A stretch of DNA of 23,028 nt from NCBI GenBank assembly GCA_902783535.1, contig CACZRJ010000226.1:1-23028 (forward strand), read 5' to 3'. The position numbers were made by a program, and so were the translations under genes. How positions within the stretch are numbered: the first letter of the stretch is position 1; each line of letters begins with the position of its first letter. Under the pieces are notes generated by a model that saw only the letters and a list, made by a program, of their open reading frames with translations, was not told the origin of the DNA and made no database searches. Shown here one piece after another: positions 6,814 through 14,298 of the stretch. This stretch comes from an uncultured Ruminococcus sp. (GTDB lineage Bacteria; Bacillota; Clostridia; Oscillospirales; CAG-382).

Positions 6814-8045
6814 TGATGCAAATGTTTTCTGAGAGAGTTTCCCGTCTGGCATCGGAAGCGGAGTCAGATCTTCGTGCTGAATTCGAATATGTTGAGTCGG
6901 TCTCACATTACAATACGGAAAAAATACTGCAGATGTTTGAAAAGCACAAACTGTCCGAACGGCATTTTAACGGAACGGTCGGATACGGATATAATGACGA
7001 CGGACGGGATCTGTGCGACCGGATCTTCGCGGAGTCCATGGGATGCGAAGACGGATTCGTGAGATCGTGTATTCTGTCAGGCACCCATGCTTTGACGATC
7101 GCTCTGCAGGGACTTCTTCGTCCCGGCGATGTGCTGTTTTCCGTGACCGGCAAGCCTTATGACACGCTGGATTCCGTCATCGGAATTCAGCCATGCCAAG
7201 GCTCACTTGCGGAATTCGGCGTGCGTTACGAGCAACTCGACATGGTCGAAGATTCTTATGTCAATGTAGATGCCGTCCGGGAGAGGTTGCACGAAGGAAA
7301 CGTCAGAGTCGTTTATGCGCAGAGATCAAAAGGTTACGGTCTCAGAAGGACGCTCACAGTCCATGAACTGAACCGGATTTATGAGATCGTGAAAGACATC
7401 CCGGGCACTTTCTTCGTCGTCGATAACTGCTACGGCGAATTCGTTGAGACGGAAGAGCCGAAAGCGGACCTGCTCGTGGGGTCGCTGATCAAGAATCCGG
7501 GCGGAGGAATGGCAGAATCGGGCGGCTATCTGGTCGGAACAAAAGAAGCTGTCCTCCTTGCCTCCTACAGGATGTCCGTTCCTGGCATCGGGGCTGAAGT
7601 CGGTGCGACGTTCGGAACGACGAAGCAGATTCTGAAAGGACTGTTCTATGCTCCGCATACCGTCTGTCAGGCGCTGAAGACCGCACTGTTTGCTGCCGCG
7701 CTGTTCGAGAAGGCGGGATTTAAATGCGAACCGTCTTCAAAAGAGCGCCGGTCTGACATCATCCAGACTGTAGAATGCGAAACACGTGAAAACATGCTGA
7801 AATTCTGCAGGGGCATTCAAAGCGGTTCTCCTATAGACAGTTACGTGACGCCGGAAGGCTGGGCGATGCCGGGATACCACGATGAAGTCGTCATGGCAGC
7901 CGGTGCGTTCGTACAGGGCTCTTCCATCGAACTGTCAGCGGACGGACCGCTGAGACCCCCTTACCGTGTCTTTCTTCAGGGCGGCCTGACTTACGAATCC
8001 GGGAAATACGGAATTATGAGGGCACTCGACAGCTTGCTGTCGTGA
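6813..8045 (+). CDS. PLP-dependent methionine gamma-lyase family protein (aluminium-resistance/YnbB type)
   Basis: This 410-residue protein belongs to the fold-type-I PLP family often named aluminium resistance protein or YnbB. Visible marks are the cofactor-phosphate region LSGTHALTIAL (residues 88-98), the cofactor-ring Asp204 in VVDNCYGEF, and the Schiff-base lysine Lys227 in GSLIKNPGGG, followed by GGYLVG. The family is related to Cys/Met metabolism lyases, but its true reaction is poorly established. It overlaps the stop of M42 paralogue 3 by one base, and AAAGGA lies just upstream. Starts at 6813, 6816 or 6822 are all possible. Being last after three peptidases, it may act on amino acids released from peptides, which is inference. 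A strong terminator follows. Confidence 0.9.
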   Translation: MMQMFSERVSRLASEAESDLRAEFEYVESVSHYNTEKILQMFEKHKLSERHFNGTVGYGYNDDGRDLCDRIFAESMGCEDGFVRSCILSGTHALTIALQGLLRPGDVLFSVTGKPYDTLDSVIGIQPCQGSLAEFGVRYEQLDMVEDSYVNVDAVRERLHEGNVRVVYAQRSKGYGLRRTLTVHELNRIYEIVKDIPGTFFVVDNCYGEFVETEEPKADLLVGSLIKNPGGGMAESGGYLVGTKEAVLLASYRMSVPGIGAEVGATFGTTKQILKGLFYAPHTVCQALKTALFAAALFEKAGFKCEPSSKERRSDIIQTVECETRENMLKFCRGIQSGSPIDSYVTPEGWAMPGYHDEVVMAAGAFVQGSSIELSADGPLRPPYRVFLQGGLTYESGKYGIMRALDSLLS

Positions 8046-8058
8046 CCGGAAAACTCAA

Positions 8059-8095
8059 AATAATCGCTTCCCCGTTCGTCGGAGAAGCGATTATT
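8059..8095. terminator. Bidirectional terminator between convergent operons
   Basis: A perfect 12-bp inverted repeat, AATAATCGCTTC (8059-8070) and GAAGCGATTATT (8084-8095), has a 13-base loop. It lies 14 bases after the plus-strand PLP gene and directly after the stop of the minus-strand PHP gene. T-rich sequence follows on both sides, so it can end both transcripts. Confidence 0.9.
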
Positions 8096-8096
8096 T

Positions 8097-8816
8097 CTAT
8101 TCTATCGGCAGATCGGTCCGGCCTCGGATGATGATCCTGTATCTTCCGGCACGCAGTTCTCTCATAAGAATCTCGTTTGAGAGGATGCGCGTCTCGAATG
8201 CCATGCCGCTGTTCCCGAATTTTCTGACGTCGTGAACGTCGCCTCCTCCGGTTCCTGAAAGCCCGTTTTCAAGTGCGAGCGTTTCGGCACGCGGATTTTC
8301 TCCGGGAAGATTTCCTTCGTTATAGACCTCCAGCGCATCATACAGTTCCACTTCCGGCGGAGTCTCCGCATCTTCGGGAGCAATATAGTTTCTGTGCCGG
8401 AACGGATGCGCTGCGACGAACCATCCGCCGCACCTGTGTACGAAAGCGGATTTTTCGGCAGTCGAATAATAAGGAAACTCCGTCTCGTTCTTTAAGTCGT
8501 CGGGCGACAGCCCGTAAATCAAAGCCTCTTTGCCGTGACCGATTCCCGCTTCGACTCCGAACAGAACGTCTATTCCCTCTTTCCGGCCGAGCTCATAGCC
8601 TTCCTGCCAGTCGTTCTCGTATCTTTCGACATACTCCCGCCACAGTTCAGTAACTCTGTTCGGATCCATGTCGTCTCTGATCCTGAAATTGAAATGATTT
8701 GTGATTACAAAGCCGGCGTATCCGGTTTCTTTTGCTTTGTAAACATATTCGCTCATTCTGGAAACAGCGCACGGACTGCAGGCGACCGTGTGCATATGCA
8801 TTTCGTATTTAAACAT
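8097..8816 (-). CDS. PHP-domain metal-dependent phosphoesterase-like protein
   Basis: A 239-residue protein of the PHP superfamily, which includes histidinol phosphatase, DNA polymerase proofreading domains and various phosphoesterases. The N-terminal HxH metal motif is His7 and His9 (YEMHMHT). Further family-type segments are ITNHFNF, FGVEAGIGHG, VAAHPFRHR and a final GGGDVHD, which together supply the His, Asp and Glu ligands for a two- or three-metal centre. Cys14 and Cys17 (ACSPCA) lie close to the first motif. It starts 14 bases after the HAD gene stops, with only a weak ribosome site (ATAGG), and is the last gene of the long minus-strand run. The substrate is unknown; a small phosphorylated metabolite is the usual guess. 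Confidence 0.88.
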   Translation of the reverse strand: MFKYEMHMHTVACSPCAVSRMSEYVYKAKETGYAGFVITNHFNFRIRDDMDPNRVTELWREYVERYENDWQEGYELGRKEGIDVLFGVEAGIGHGKEALIYGLSPDDLKNETEFPYYSTAEKSAFVHRCGGWFVAAHPFRHRNYIAPEDAETPPEVELYDALEVYNEGNLPGENPRAETLALENGLSGTGGGDVHDVRKFGNSGMAFETRILSNEILMRELRAGRYRIIIRGRTDLPIE

Positions 8817-8830
8817 GTTGTTTGCCTATT

Positions 8831-9511
8831 TCATATGATCTTTTTTATCTCTGATAAACTGTGGACAGAGCAAATGACTCCGCCCGGCGGATCGGCCATC
8901 GTTTGATATCTGTCGAACCAAATGCAGGGTATCCCGTAAGCCACAGCACCCTGGATATCGGCTGTAACGGAATCTCCGATCATTAAGGACTCAGAAGGCG
9001 CAACGCCATCCATGCGCAGGAAACATGCGTCAAAGAAAGCCGCAGAAGGCTTTTCCGCGCCGACAGATTCAGACACGAAAAGCGCTTCGAAATACGGAAG
9101 CATTCCGGCAAGACCCAGACGTTCCTGCTGTTGGGCGAACATTCCGTTGCTCGCGGCGAACAGCCGGTAACGTCCGCTGAGATAATCCAGCAGTTCCCGC
9201 GCACCGTCGACCGGGATTGCCGATCGATGCAGCTCGGTTCGGAACGCGTCTTCCATTGCGCCGGCATCTGCATTCAGATGCATCTCGGCCAGTATTGACT
9301 TCCATCTGATCCGGAACAGTTCCTCTTTCGTCAACTCTTTCCGCTCGAGACGTTTCCACAACGCGAGATTGCGCACTTCGAACAGATGAAATCGTTCCTC
9401 TGAAAAAGGAAGGCCGAACTGAGAAAAAACGCGTTCCATTGCCAAGTGCGCGTTTGCCCGGAAATCGAGAAGCGTATCGTCAATGTCGATCAGAATCGCT
9501 TTCAAATGCAT
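8831..9511 (-). CDS. HAD-superfamily hydrolase, YjjG-like phosphatase
   Basis: A 226-residue haloacid-dehalogenase-type phosphatase. Motif I is DIDDTLLDF with nucleophile Asp9 and acid/base Asp11. Motif II is the Ser in AASNG, motif III the Lys in GAEKPSAAFF, and motif IV IGDSVTADIQGA. A helical cap lies between motifs I and II (C1 type), as in the nucleotidase YjjG and pyrimidine 5'-nucleotidases. I start at the ATG at 9511, which places motif I at the N-terminus and has GGGGTG eight bases upstream; the open frame continues further but without a better site. It overlaps the end of the S51 peptidase gene by 32 bases, so the two are probably translationally coupled. Substrate preference cannot be read from sequence; a nucleoside monophosphate or sugar phosphate is plausible. 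Confidence 0.9.
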   Translation of the reverse strand: MHLKAILIDIDDTLLDFRANAHLAMERVFSQFGLPFSEERFHLFEVRNLALWKRLERKELTKEELFRIRWKSILAEMHLNADAGAMEDAFRTELHRSAIPVDGARELLDYLSGRYRLFAASNGMFAQQQERLGLAGMLPYFEALFVSESVGAEKPSAAFFDACFLRMDGVAPSESLMIGDSVTADIQGAVAYGIPCIWFDRYQTMADPPGGVICSVHSLSEIKKII

Positions 9512-10163
9512 CAGGCATGCACCCCGTTTCTTCGTTTGCTGTAGATATGTCAGTATTGTCCCATGACGGAAAGAAGCGTACCGACGCATCTTCAACAACG
9601 ATCGAATCTCCGTTGCGAAGCCGGTAAACCGGCTCATCCGTTTGAGCAGTCAGCTGCTTGTAAACAGGTGCGCGTTCTTCGGAATAATGACAGATCAGTC
9701 TTCCGCGGAAAAGTCCGAGCGCATGAAAGTCCGTCATGCCGCAAGTATTTTCGTCAAATGCGAGAACATGCTTCAAGTCGGTTCCGGCGATATGCGCCCC
9801 GCAGCTTCCGCCAATGTAGACGACGCCCTTTTCAGCATATGTTCGTATTGCATCCGAGAACCCGTGACGCAGTATTCTCATATAAGTAGAAAACGTGTTT
9901 CCACCGCCGATATACATTGCGTCAATATCCAGGTCGGTGAAGCGCTCCGCATGATAATAGTCAAGGACGATCACATTCTGCTCGGACAAGCCGAACGCGG
10001 CGCATCGTTTTTGAAACCTGTCGCTGCGCATTTGCTTGGCGGACGCCTTCTCATTCGGTATGTAAAGGAGTCGGCATTCACTGAGCGGCAATGATAAGTT
10101 GTCCTCAATGCATTTCTTTGTGTCAGGCCTTGAAAAATCGTTGGAGGAAAGAATCAGTTTCAT
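9480..10163 (-). CDS. Peptidase S51 family protein (dipeptidase E-like)
   Basis: A 227-residue protein of the class I glutamine-amidotransferase-like fold, family S51. Members include PepE, which cleaves N-terminal Asp dipeptides, and cyanophycinase. The strand-elbow motif reads YIGGSCGAH with nucleophile Ser120, the same residue number as in E. coli PepE. GLFRGRLICHY supplies the likely catalytic His159, and YIGGGNTFS (84-92) forms the family's Gly-rich loop. Cys121 directly after the Ser is a change from the usual SAG. The start follows the previous gene by nine bases and has no visible ribosome binding site, suggesting coupling. The last residues overlap the HAD gene. Substrate is uncertain; Asp-X dipeptides are the default guess. 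Confidence 0.88.
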   Translation of the reverse strand: MKLILSSNDFSRPDTKKCIEDNLSLPLSECRLLYIPNEKASAKQMRSDRFQKRCAAFGLSEQNVIVLDYYHAERFTDLDIDAMYIGGGNTFSTYMRILRHGFSDAIRTYAEKGVVYIGGSCGAHIAGTDLKHVLAFDENTCGMTDFHALGLFRGRLICHYSEERAPVYKQLTAQTDEPVYRLRNGDSIVVEDASVRFFPSWDNTDISTANEETGCMPDAFESDSDRH

Positions 10164-10172
10164 AACAACAAT

Positions 10173-10790
10173 TCAAAAGCGAACGTTAGGATTCATCTCT
10201 GCCGGTGTCCGCCAGTGGATGCCGCGCTCGTCAAGCAATTCTTTTTTCCGGTCCCATATGCGGGCCGGTTTTTCTTCGTCGAGGATTTTTTCGACGTCAT
10301 TGATGACAGAAAGATACGCATCGGAGCACTCTACAGGATCGAATCTCAGGACCCTTCGACTGGACAGCGCGGATTGAAATACTTCCTCGAATGCATCTTC
10401 CATGTACTCTTCGGCGTACTTCATCAGGTCCGGACAATCGTCGTCGTGATAGTGATTTCTCGATTGGATCGCTCTGAACAGCGGACCGGCCATCTGCATG
10501 GAATCGTCTCCGTAAAGCTTTTTGTTCCTTGCGATCAGTTCGACCTGGATGGTGAAGCATTCCGCAGAAGATTTGATCCTGCCCATCTGCTCAAATGCAA
10601 TTCCCAAAGATTCAGAAAAACGAATCATATCCTCGATGGATTCTTCGGAAACATTTGTACATACGGCATCGGACAAAGATTCAAAAGCCTCGTATACAAG
10701 ATCGCTGTCTTTCCAGCTGAACGGTTCGCCGGACAGCATCCGAATGTTGAAAAGCGAAACGGCCCGGTCGGAAGAGAAGGCTTTTTCCAT
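10173..10790 (-). CDS. Unrecognised 205-residue soluble protein in the psuG block
   Basis: I do not recognise this protein. It is acidic and looks largely helical, with no signal peptide or membrane segment. Notable stretches are a Cys/His/Asp-rich part around NHYHDDDCPD, an acidic helix with EEYMEDAFEEV, and a C-terminal end reading ERGIHWRTPAEMNPNVRF. I start at the ATG at 10790, four bases after the psuG stop; an open frame reaches further up inside psuG but would overlap it widely. There is no clear ribosome binding site, so translation likely depends on ribosomes finishing psuG. It sits between psuG and the S51 peptidase. A regulator or partner of a neighbour is possible, but nothing in the sequence shows it. 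That it is a real gene is supported by tight spacing and lack of other coding in the interval. Confidence 0.8.
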   Translation of the reverse strand: MEKAFSSDRAVSLFNIRMLSGEPFSWKDSDLVYEAFESLSDAVCTNVSEESIEDMIRFSESLGIAFEQMGRIKSSAECFTIQVELIARNKKLYGDDSMQMAGPLFRAIQSRNHYHDDDCPDLMKYAEEYMEDAFEEVFQSALSSRRVLRFDPVECSDAYLSVINDVEKILDEEKPARIWDRKKELLDERGIHWRTPAEMNPNVRF

Positions 10791-10794
10791 GACA

Positions 10795-11718
10795 TTAACC
10801 GCGCAACCGCGTGATTTCGGAAGCGACTTTCGCAGCGAGACGCGCATTGTTCAGAACAAGCTGAATGTTCGATTCCAGACTTTTCCCGCACGTGATCTCT
10901 TTGATGCTTGCCAGCAGGAAAGGCGTCGTTTCCTTCCCTTTGATGCCCTGTTCTTTCGCTCTTTGCAAAGCAAGATCGATCGCTTTGTCGATCTGAGCGC
11001 GATCCATGGAATATTCTTCCGGGATCGGATTGGTCACAAGCATTCCGCCTTCGATGCCGAGGTCTCGCTGCGCCAGAAACGCACGGGCAAGATCTTCCGG
11101 ACTGTCTGAACGGTAATCTACTCTGAATCCGCTTGTCCTTGTATAGAACGCAGGCAGTTCAGATGTTCCGTATCCGAACACCGGGACGCCGTGGGTTTCA
11201 AGGTATTCCAGCGTCAGGCCAAGATCTAAAATGGACTTGGCGCCGGCGCAAACGACCATAACCGGCGTTTTCGATAATTCCTCAAGGTCAGCGGAGATAT
11301 CCATCGTTGTTTCGGCGCCTCTGTGGACACCGCCGATCCCGCCTGTAGCAAATACCTGTATGCCGGCCATATGTGCAATCATCATTGTAGTCGTAACTGT
11401 TGTTGCGCCGTCAAGTTTTCTTGCGCAAAGCGCAGGCAGGTCGCGTCTGGAAGCTTTGATGACAGCAGTTCCCTTCTCACCGAGATAACGGATCTCCTCG
11501 ATGCTCAGCCCGGCTTTCAAGCGTCCGCCGATAACAGCTATCGTTGCCGGAACAGCGCCTTCATCACGAATAACAGCCTCAACTTTTAATGCCGTCTCAT
11601 AGTTTTGCGGATACGGCATTCCGTGAGAAATGATTGTGGATTCCAGCGCAACGACAGGCTTTCCCGCGGTCAGTGCTTCTCTGACATCGGAATGTATATC
11701 CAAATAGTTTTGATTCAT
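10795..11718 (-). CDS. psuG: Pseudouridine-5'-phosphate glycosidase
   Basis: PsuG splits pseudouridine 5'-phosphate into ribose 5-phosphate and uracil by opening the C-C glycosidic bond. The 307 residues (E. coli 312) show VALESTIISHGMPYPQN (23-39), IKASRRDLP, the metal-site Asp139 in TMDISADL, and the imine-forming Lys161 in VCAGAKSILDLG, equivalent to Lys166 of the E. coli enzyme. I start at 11718, preceded by TGAGGT; an upstream in-frame ATG at 11769 lacks this. A 120-base gap separates it from the acetyltransferase gene, the largest gap in the minus-strand run. The partner kinase psuK is not in this window. It may serve to recycle pseudouridine from RNA turnover or from the surroundings. 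Confidence 0.96.
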   Translation of the reverse strand: MNQNYLDIHSDVREALTAGKPVVALESTIISHGMPYPQNYETALKVEAVIRDEGAVPATIAVIGGRLKAGLSIEEIRYLGEKGTAVIKASRRDLPALCARKLDGATTVTTTMMIAHMAGIQVFATGGIGGVHRGAETTMDISADLEELSKTPVMVVCAGAKSILDLGLTLEYLETHGVPVFGYGTSELPAFYTRTSGFRVDYRSDSPEDLARAFLAQRDLGIEGGMLVTNPIPEEYSMDRAQIDKAIDLALQRAKEQGIKGKETTPFLLASIKEITCGKSLESNIQLVLNNARLAAKVASEITRLRG

Positions 11719-11838
11719 TCTCTTGACCTCATTTCGATCGTGTTCGGCAGTGTGAAAAATGCAACTCATGTTAAAAGTGGATCTTTTTTGAAAAGGTCTT
11801 CGCGCTTCCCGGTCTCTTTCGATGCCCGGCCTATCGGC
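11719..11838 (-). other. 120-base intergenic gap between acetyltransferase and psuG genes
   Basis: This is the only sizeable gap in the fourteen-gene minus-strand run. I see a weak AAAAG-N5-CTTTT hairpin and A/T-rich stretches but no convincing -35/-10 pair and no strong terminator. A separate promoter for psuG and the four genes after it could lie here but is not shown by the sequence. Confidence 0.4.
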
Positions 11839-12489
11839 TTATACCGAACCATCCGGATTCGTCCTGAACCCGGGCCGCGGCCGTAACTGGTCCGGAATCT
11901 CATGATCTCGGAAATAGGTGTGTTCATCCTCTTCCCCGATCTCCCGCATGACGCGGCAGGGATTGCCCACCGCGACGACACCGGACGGGATGTCCTTTGT
12001 CACGACACTGCCCGCACCGATGACGGTATGGTCCCCGATCGTGACGCCTGGAAGCACAATGGCTCCTCCGCCCAGCCAGCAGTTTTTCCCGATTCTGACC
12101 GGCGCGTTGAACTGCATCCCCTTTTCGCGCAGTTCAGGCAGAACAGGATGTCCTGCAGTGCACAGAATCACGTTCGGGCCGATCAGGGTATTGTCGCCGA
12201 TCCAGATGTGCGTGTCGTCCACCAGGGTCAGATTGTAGTTCGCGTAGACGTTGTTTCCGATATGCACGAACTGTCCGCCGAAATTAGCGCGCAGCGGAGG
12301 CTCGATATACACGTTCTCACCCATTTCGGCGAACATGTTCCGAAGCGTCTTCTCCCGTTTGCGCAAGTTGGACGGCCGTATCCGGTTATACTGGTAAACC
12401 ATGTCGAGTCTGCGCAGCTGTTTTTTCTGCAGTTCAGCATCCATCGGGTCGTACAGTTCCCCGCTGTGCTGCAGTTTCGCTTTCTCCAT
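11839..12489 (-). CDS. Maltose/galactoside O-acetyltransferase-like protein
   Basis: A 216-residue left-handed beta-helix acetyltransferase that would move an acetyl group from acetyl-CoA to a sugar hydroxyl. It has the N-terminal Mac-type helical region with GELYDPMDAEL (10-20), then hexapeptide repeats (IGNNVYANYN, IGDNTLIGPN, IGKNCWLGGG, IGDHTVIGAGSVV), and the catalytic His114 in CTAGHPVLPE, matching His115 of LacA. A short basic and polar tail follows VVAVGNPCRV. AAAGGA sits upstream of the ATG, 21 bases after the ACT gene. Its link to the aromatic amino-acid genes upstream is not obvious. LacA, Maa and NodL relatives cannot be told apart here. Confidence 0.93.
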   Translation of the reverse strand: MEKAKLQHSGELYDPMDAELQKKQLRRLDMVYQYNRIRPSNLRKREKTLRNMFAEMGENVYIEPPLRANFGGQFVHIGNNVYANYNLTLVDDTHIWIGDNTLIGPNVILCTAGHPVLPELREKGMQFNAPVRIGKNCWLGGGAIVLPGVTIGDHTVIGAGSVVTKDIPSGVVAVGNPCRVMREIGEEDEHTYFRDHEIPDQLRPRPGFRTNPDGSV

Positions 12490-12510
12490 ACGGTTAGTCC
12501 TTTTGATAAA

Positions 12511-12942
12511 TCAAATTCTGTATATGTCAGACGGCGAAATAGCGTGAAGATCGGACGATTGAAAAACAGATTCCGCTTTTTCAATTGCGTCGGTCTGAAC
12601 GACCATGAGCGCCTTCCCGGAACGCACGCTGACAAACGCATACATGTACTCGACATTGACCTGCGCAGCGGAAAGCGCGTTTAAAACAGACGACAGTCCG
12701 CCCGGTACGTCGTTCATTGCTATAGCGCTGACTTCGGTGATCATTCCTATGATCCCTGCATCGGATAAAACGGATTGTGCTTTCTCGGGATCGTCTACGA
12801 TCATTCGGACGATGCCGAAGCCGGACGTATCCGCGAGGGAAATTGCGCTGATGTTGATTTCGTTTTCTGCGAGCAGTTTTGTCATGACACACAATTGTCC
12901 GGGTTTGTTTTCCAGAAATACTGACAGCTGCTTGATTTTCAT
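12511..12942 (-). CDS. Two-ACT-domain regulatory protein associated with PaaK
   Basis: A 143-residue protein made of two ACT domains, small ligand-binding folds that usually sense amino acids. The first spans about residues 1-70 (KQLSVFLENKPGQLCVMTKLL, INISAISLADTSGFGIVRMIV) and the second about 72-140 (VSAIAMNDVPGGLSSVLNAL, VEYMYAFVSVRSGKALMVVQT). I start at 12942, where the Gly/Ala-rich site GGGGGAAAAGGA lies just upstream; this overlaps the end of paaK's coding end by spacing of 16 bases. Pairing of such proteins with phenylacetate-CoA ligases is common in anaerobes. A likely role is to sense an aromatic amino acid or product and tune the ligase or oxidoreductase, which is inference. Confidence 0.9.
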   Translation of the reverse strand: MKIKQLSVFLENKPGQLCVMTKLLAENEINISAISLADTSGFGIVRMIVDDPEKAQSVLSDAGIIGMITEVSAIAMNDVPGGLSSVLNALSAAQVNVEYMYAFVSVRSGKALMVVQTDAIEKAESVFQSSDLHAISPSDIYRI

Positions 12943-12958
12943 TTTTTCCTTTTCCCCC

Positions 12959-14269
12959 TTAGATTTTTCCTTCACGCTTATCGATCACGCGTTTTGCTTT
13001 TCCTTCACTTCTAATGATCGAATTCGGGTTGACCAGATGAACGCGCGGGCTGAGCCCGAGCGCGGACCGGATCTGCTCAGTGATGCTCTTCTCAAGGTTT
13101 TCTACAGACTTGACATTGTCTGCAAACAATTCTCTGCTCATTTCAACGAGAACATCAAGCGTGTCCGTATGATTGACGCGGTCAACGATGATCTGATAAT
13201 TCGGCGTAATGATGTTTCCGGAAACGTGCATCAAGACTTCTTCGATCTGTGACGGGAATACATTCACGCCGCGAATGATGAGCATATCGTCAGTTCTGCC
13301 CTGCGGCTTCATCAGACGGACATGCGTCCGGCCGCATCTGCAAGGCGTCCGGTTCAGGCGGCAGATATCTCTTGTTCGGTATCTGATCAGCGGAAAACCC
13401 TCTTTTGTAAGCGTTGTCAGAACAAGTTCTCCCGTGCTTCCGTCCGGCAGCCGTTCGCAGGTATCGGGGTCGATGATCTCGGGATAAAAATGGTCCTCCC
13501 AGATATGCATTCCGCATTGGTACTCGCATTCTTCTGCAACGCCTGGTCCCATGATTTCGGACAGTCCGTAGATATCATATGCTTTGATATGAAGCGTTTC
13601 TTCTATTTTTTCACGCATTTCTTCCGTCCACGGTTCGGCTCCGAAAATGCCGATTCTGAGAGACAACGAGTCGATCATTCCCATGCGTTTCGCTTCTTCT
13701 CCGAGATGCATCGCGTAGGAAGGCGTGCAGCAGAGAACGGTCGCGCCGAAATCAGCCATCGTCTGGATCTGAAGAGCGGTATTGCCGGATGACATCGGTA
13801 TGACGGTTGCGCCCACTTTTTCCGCGCCTCCGTGCAGGCCGAATCCACCCGTAAAAAGACCGTAGCCGAACGAAACCTGGACAATGTCGTCGTCGGTAAC
13901 TCCGATGCCCGTCAGCATTCTGGCGATGCAGTCAGACCAGACATCCAGGTCTTTGGCTGTGTATCCGACCACGATCCGCTTTCCCGTGGTTCCGGAAGAG
14001 GCGTGCGTCCGGACGATGTTTTTCATGGGTACGGCAAACAGGCCGAAGGGATAATAATCCCTCAGATCGCTTTTGTAGGAGAAAGGGAGTTTCCCGATGT
14101 CTTCGATGCATTTAATGTCATCGGGTTTAAGACCGGCTTCGTCCATTCTGCCGCGAAAGCATACGACGTTTTCGTACATTCGTTTGACCTGTGATGAAAG
14201 CAGTTTTCCCTGCATGTCTTTCAGCTCTTCAGCGTTGAGACATTCAATTTCCGGTTGTCTGATAGGCAT
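12959..14269 (-). CDS. paaK: Phenylacetate-CoA ligase (PaaK family)
   Basis: An adenylate-forming ligase of 436 residues that links aryl-acetates (phenylacetate, indoleacetate or relatives) to CoA with ATP, or runs the other way to make ATP. Landmarks are the P-loop SSGTTGKR (91-98), the region SFGYGLFTGGFGLHGGAEK, YDIYGLSEIMGPG with the core adenylation motif, the Cys-rich CRCGRTHVRL, and the C-terminal hinge GRTDDMLIIRGVNVFPSQIEEVL. TGGAGGA precedes the ATG. The gene lies 29 bases after iorB and ahead of the ACT gene, the usual setting for aryl-pyruvate oxidation rather than aerobic phenylacetate degradation. The exact acid is not certain. Confidence 0.93.
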   Translation of the reverse strand: MPIRQPEIECLNAEELKDMQGKLLSSQVKRMYENVVCFRGRMDEAGLKPDDIKCIEDIGKLPFSYKSDLRDYYPFGLFAVPMKNIVRTHASSGTTGKRIVVGYTAKDLDVWSDCIARMLTGIGVTDDDIVQVSFGYGLFTGGFGLHGGAEKVGATVIPMSSGNTALQIQTMADFGATVLCCTPSYAMHLGEEAKRMGMIDSLSLRIGIFGAEPWTEEMREKIEETLHIKAYDIYGLSEIMGPGVAEECEYQCGMHIWEDHFYPEIIDPDTCERLPDGSTGELVLTTLTKEGFPLIRYRTRDICRLNRTPCRCGRTHVRLMKPQGRTDDMLIIRGVNVFPSQIEEVLMHVSGNIITPNYQIIVDRVNHTDTLDVLVEMSRELFADNVKSVENLEKSITEQIRSALGLSPRVHLVNPNSIIRSEGKAKRVIDKREGKI

Positions 14270-14298
14270 ACTTCGATTCCTCCATTCTAAAAGATCGA

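Noticed and set aside
10795..11718. A pseudouridine kinase partner beside psuG
   Set aside because: None of the neighbouring proteins shows PfkB kinase motifs; the adjacent products are an acetyltransferase and an unrecognised protein.
11902..12684. 260-codon plus-strand frame opposite the acetyltransferase and ACT genes
   Set aside because: Antisense to hexapeptide repeats and crossing a gene boundary; no independent signs of coding.
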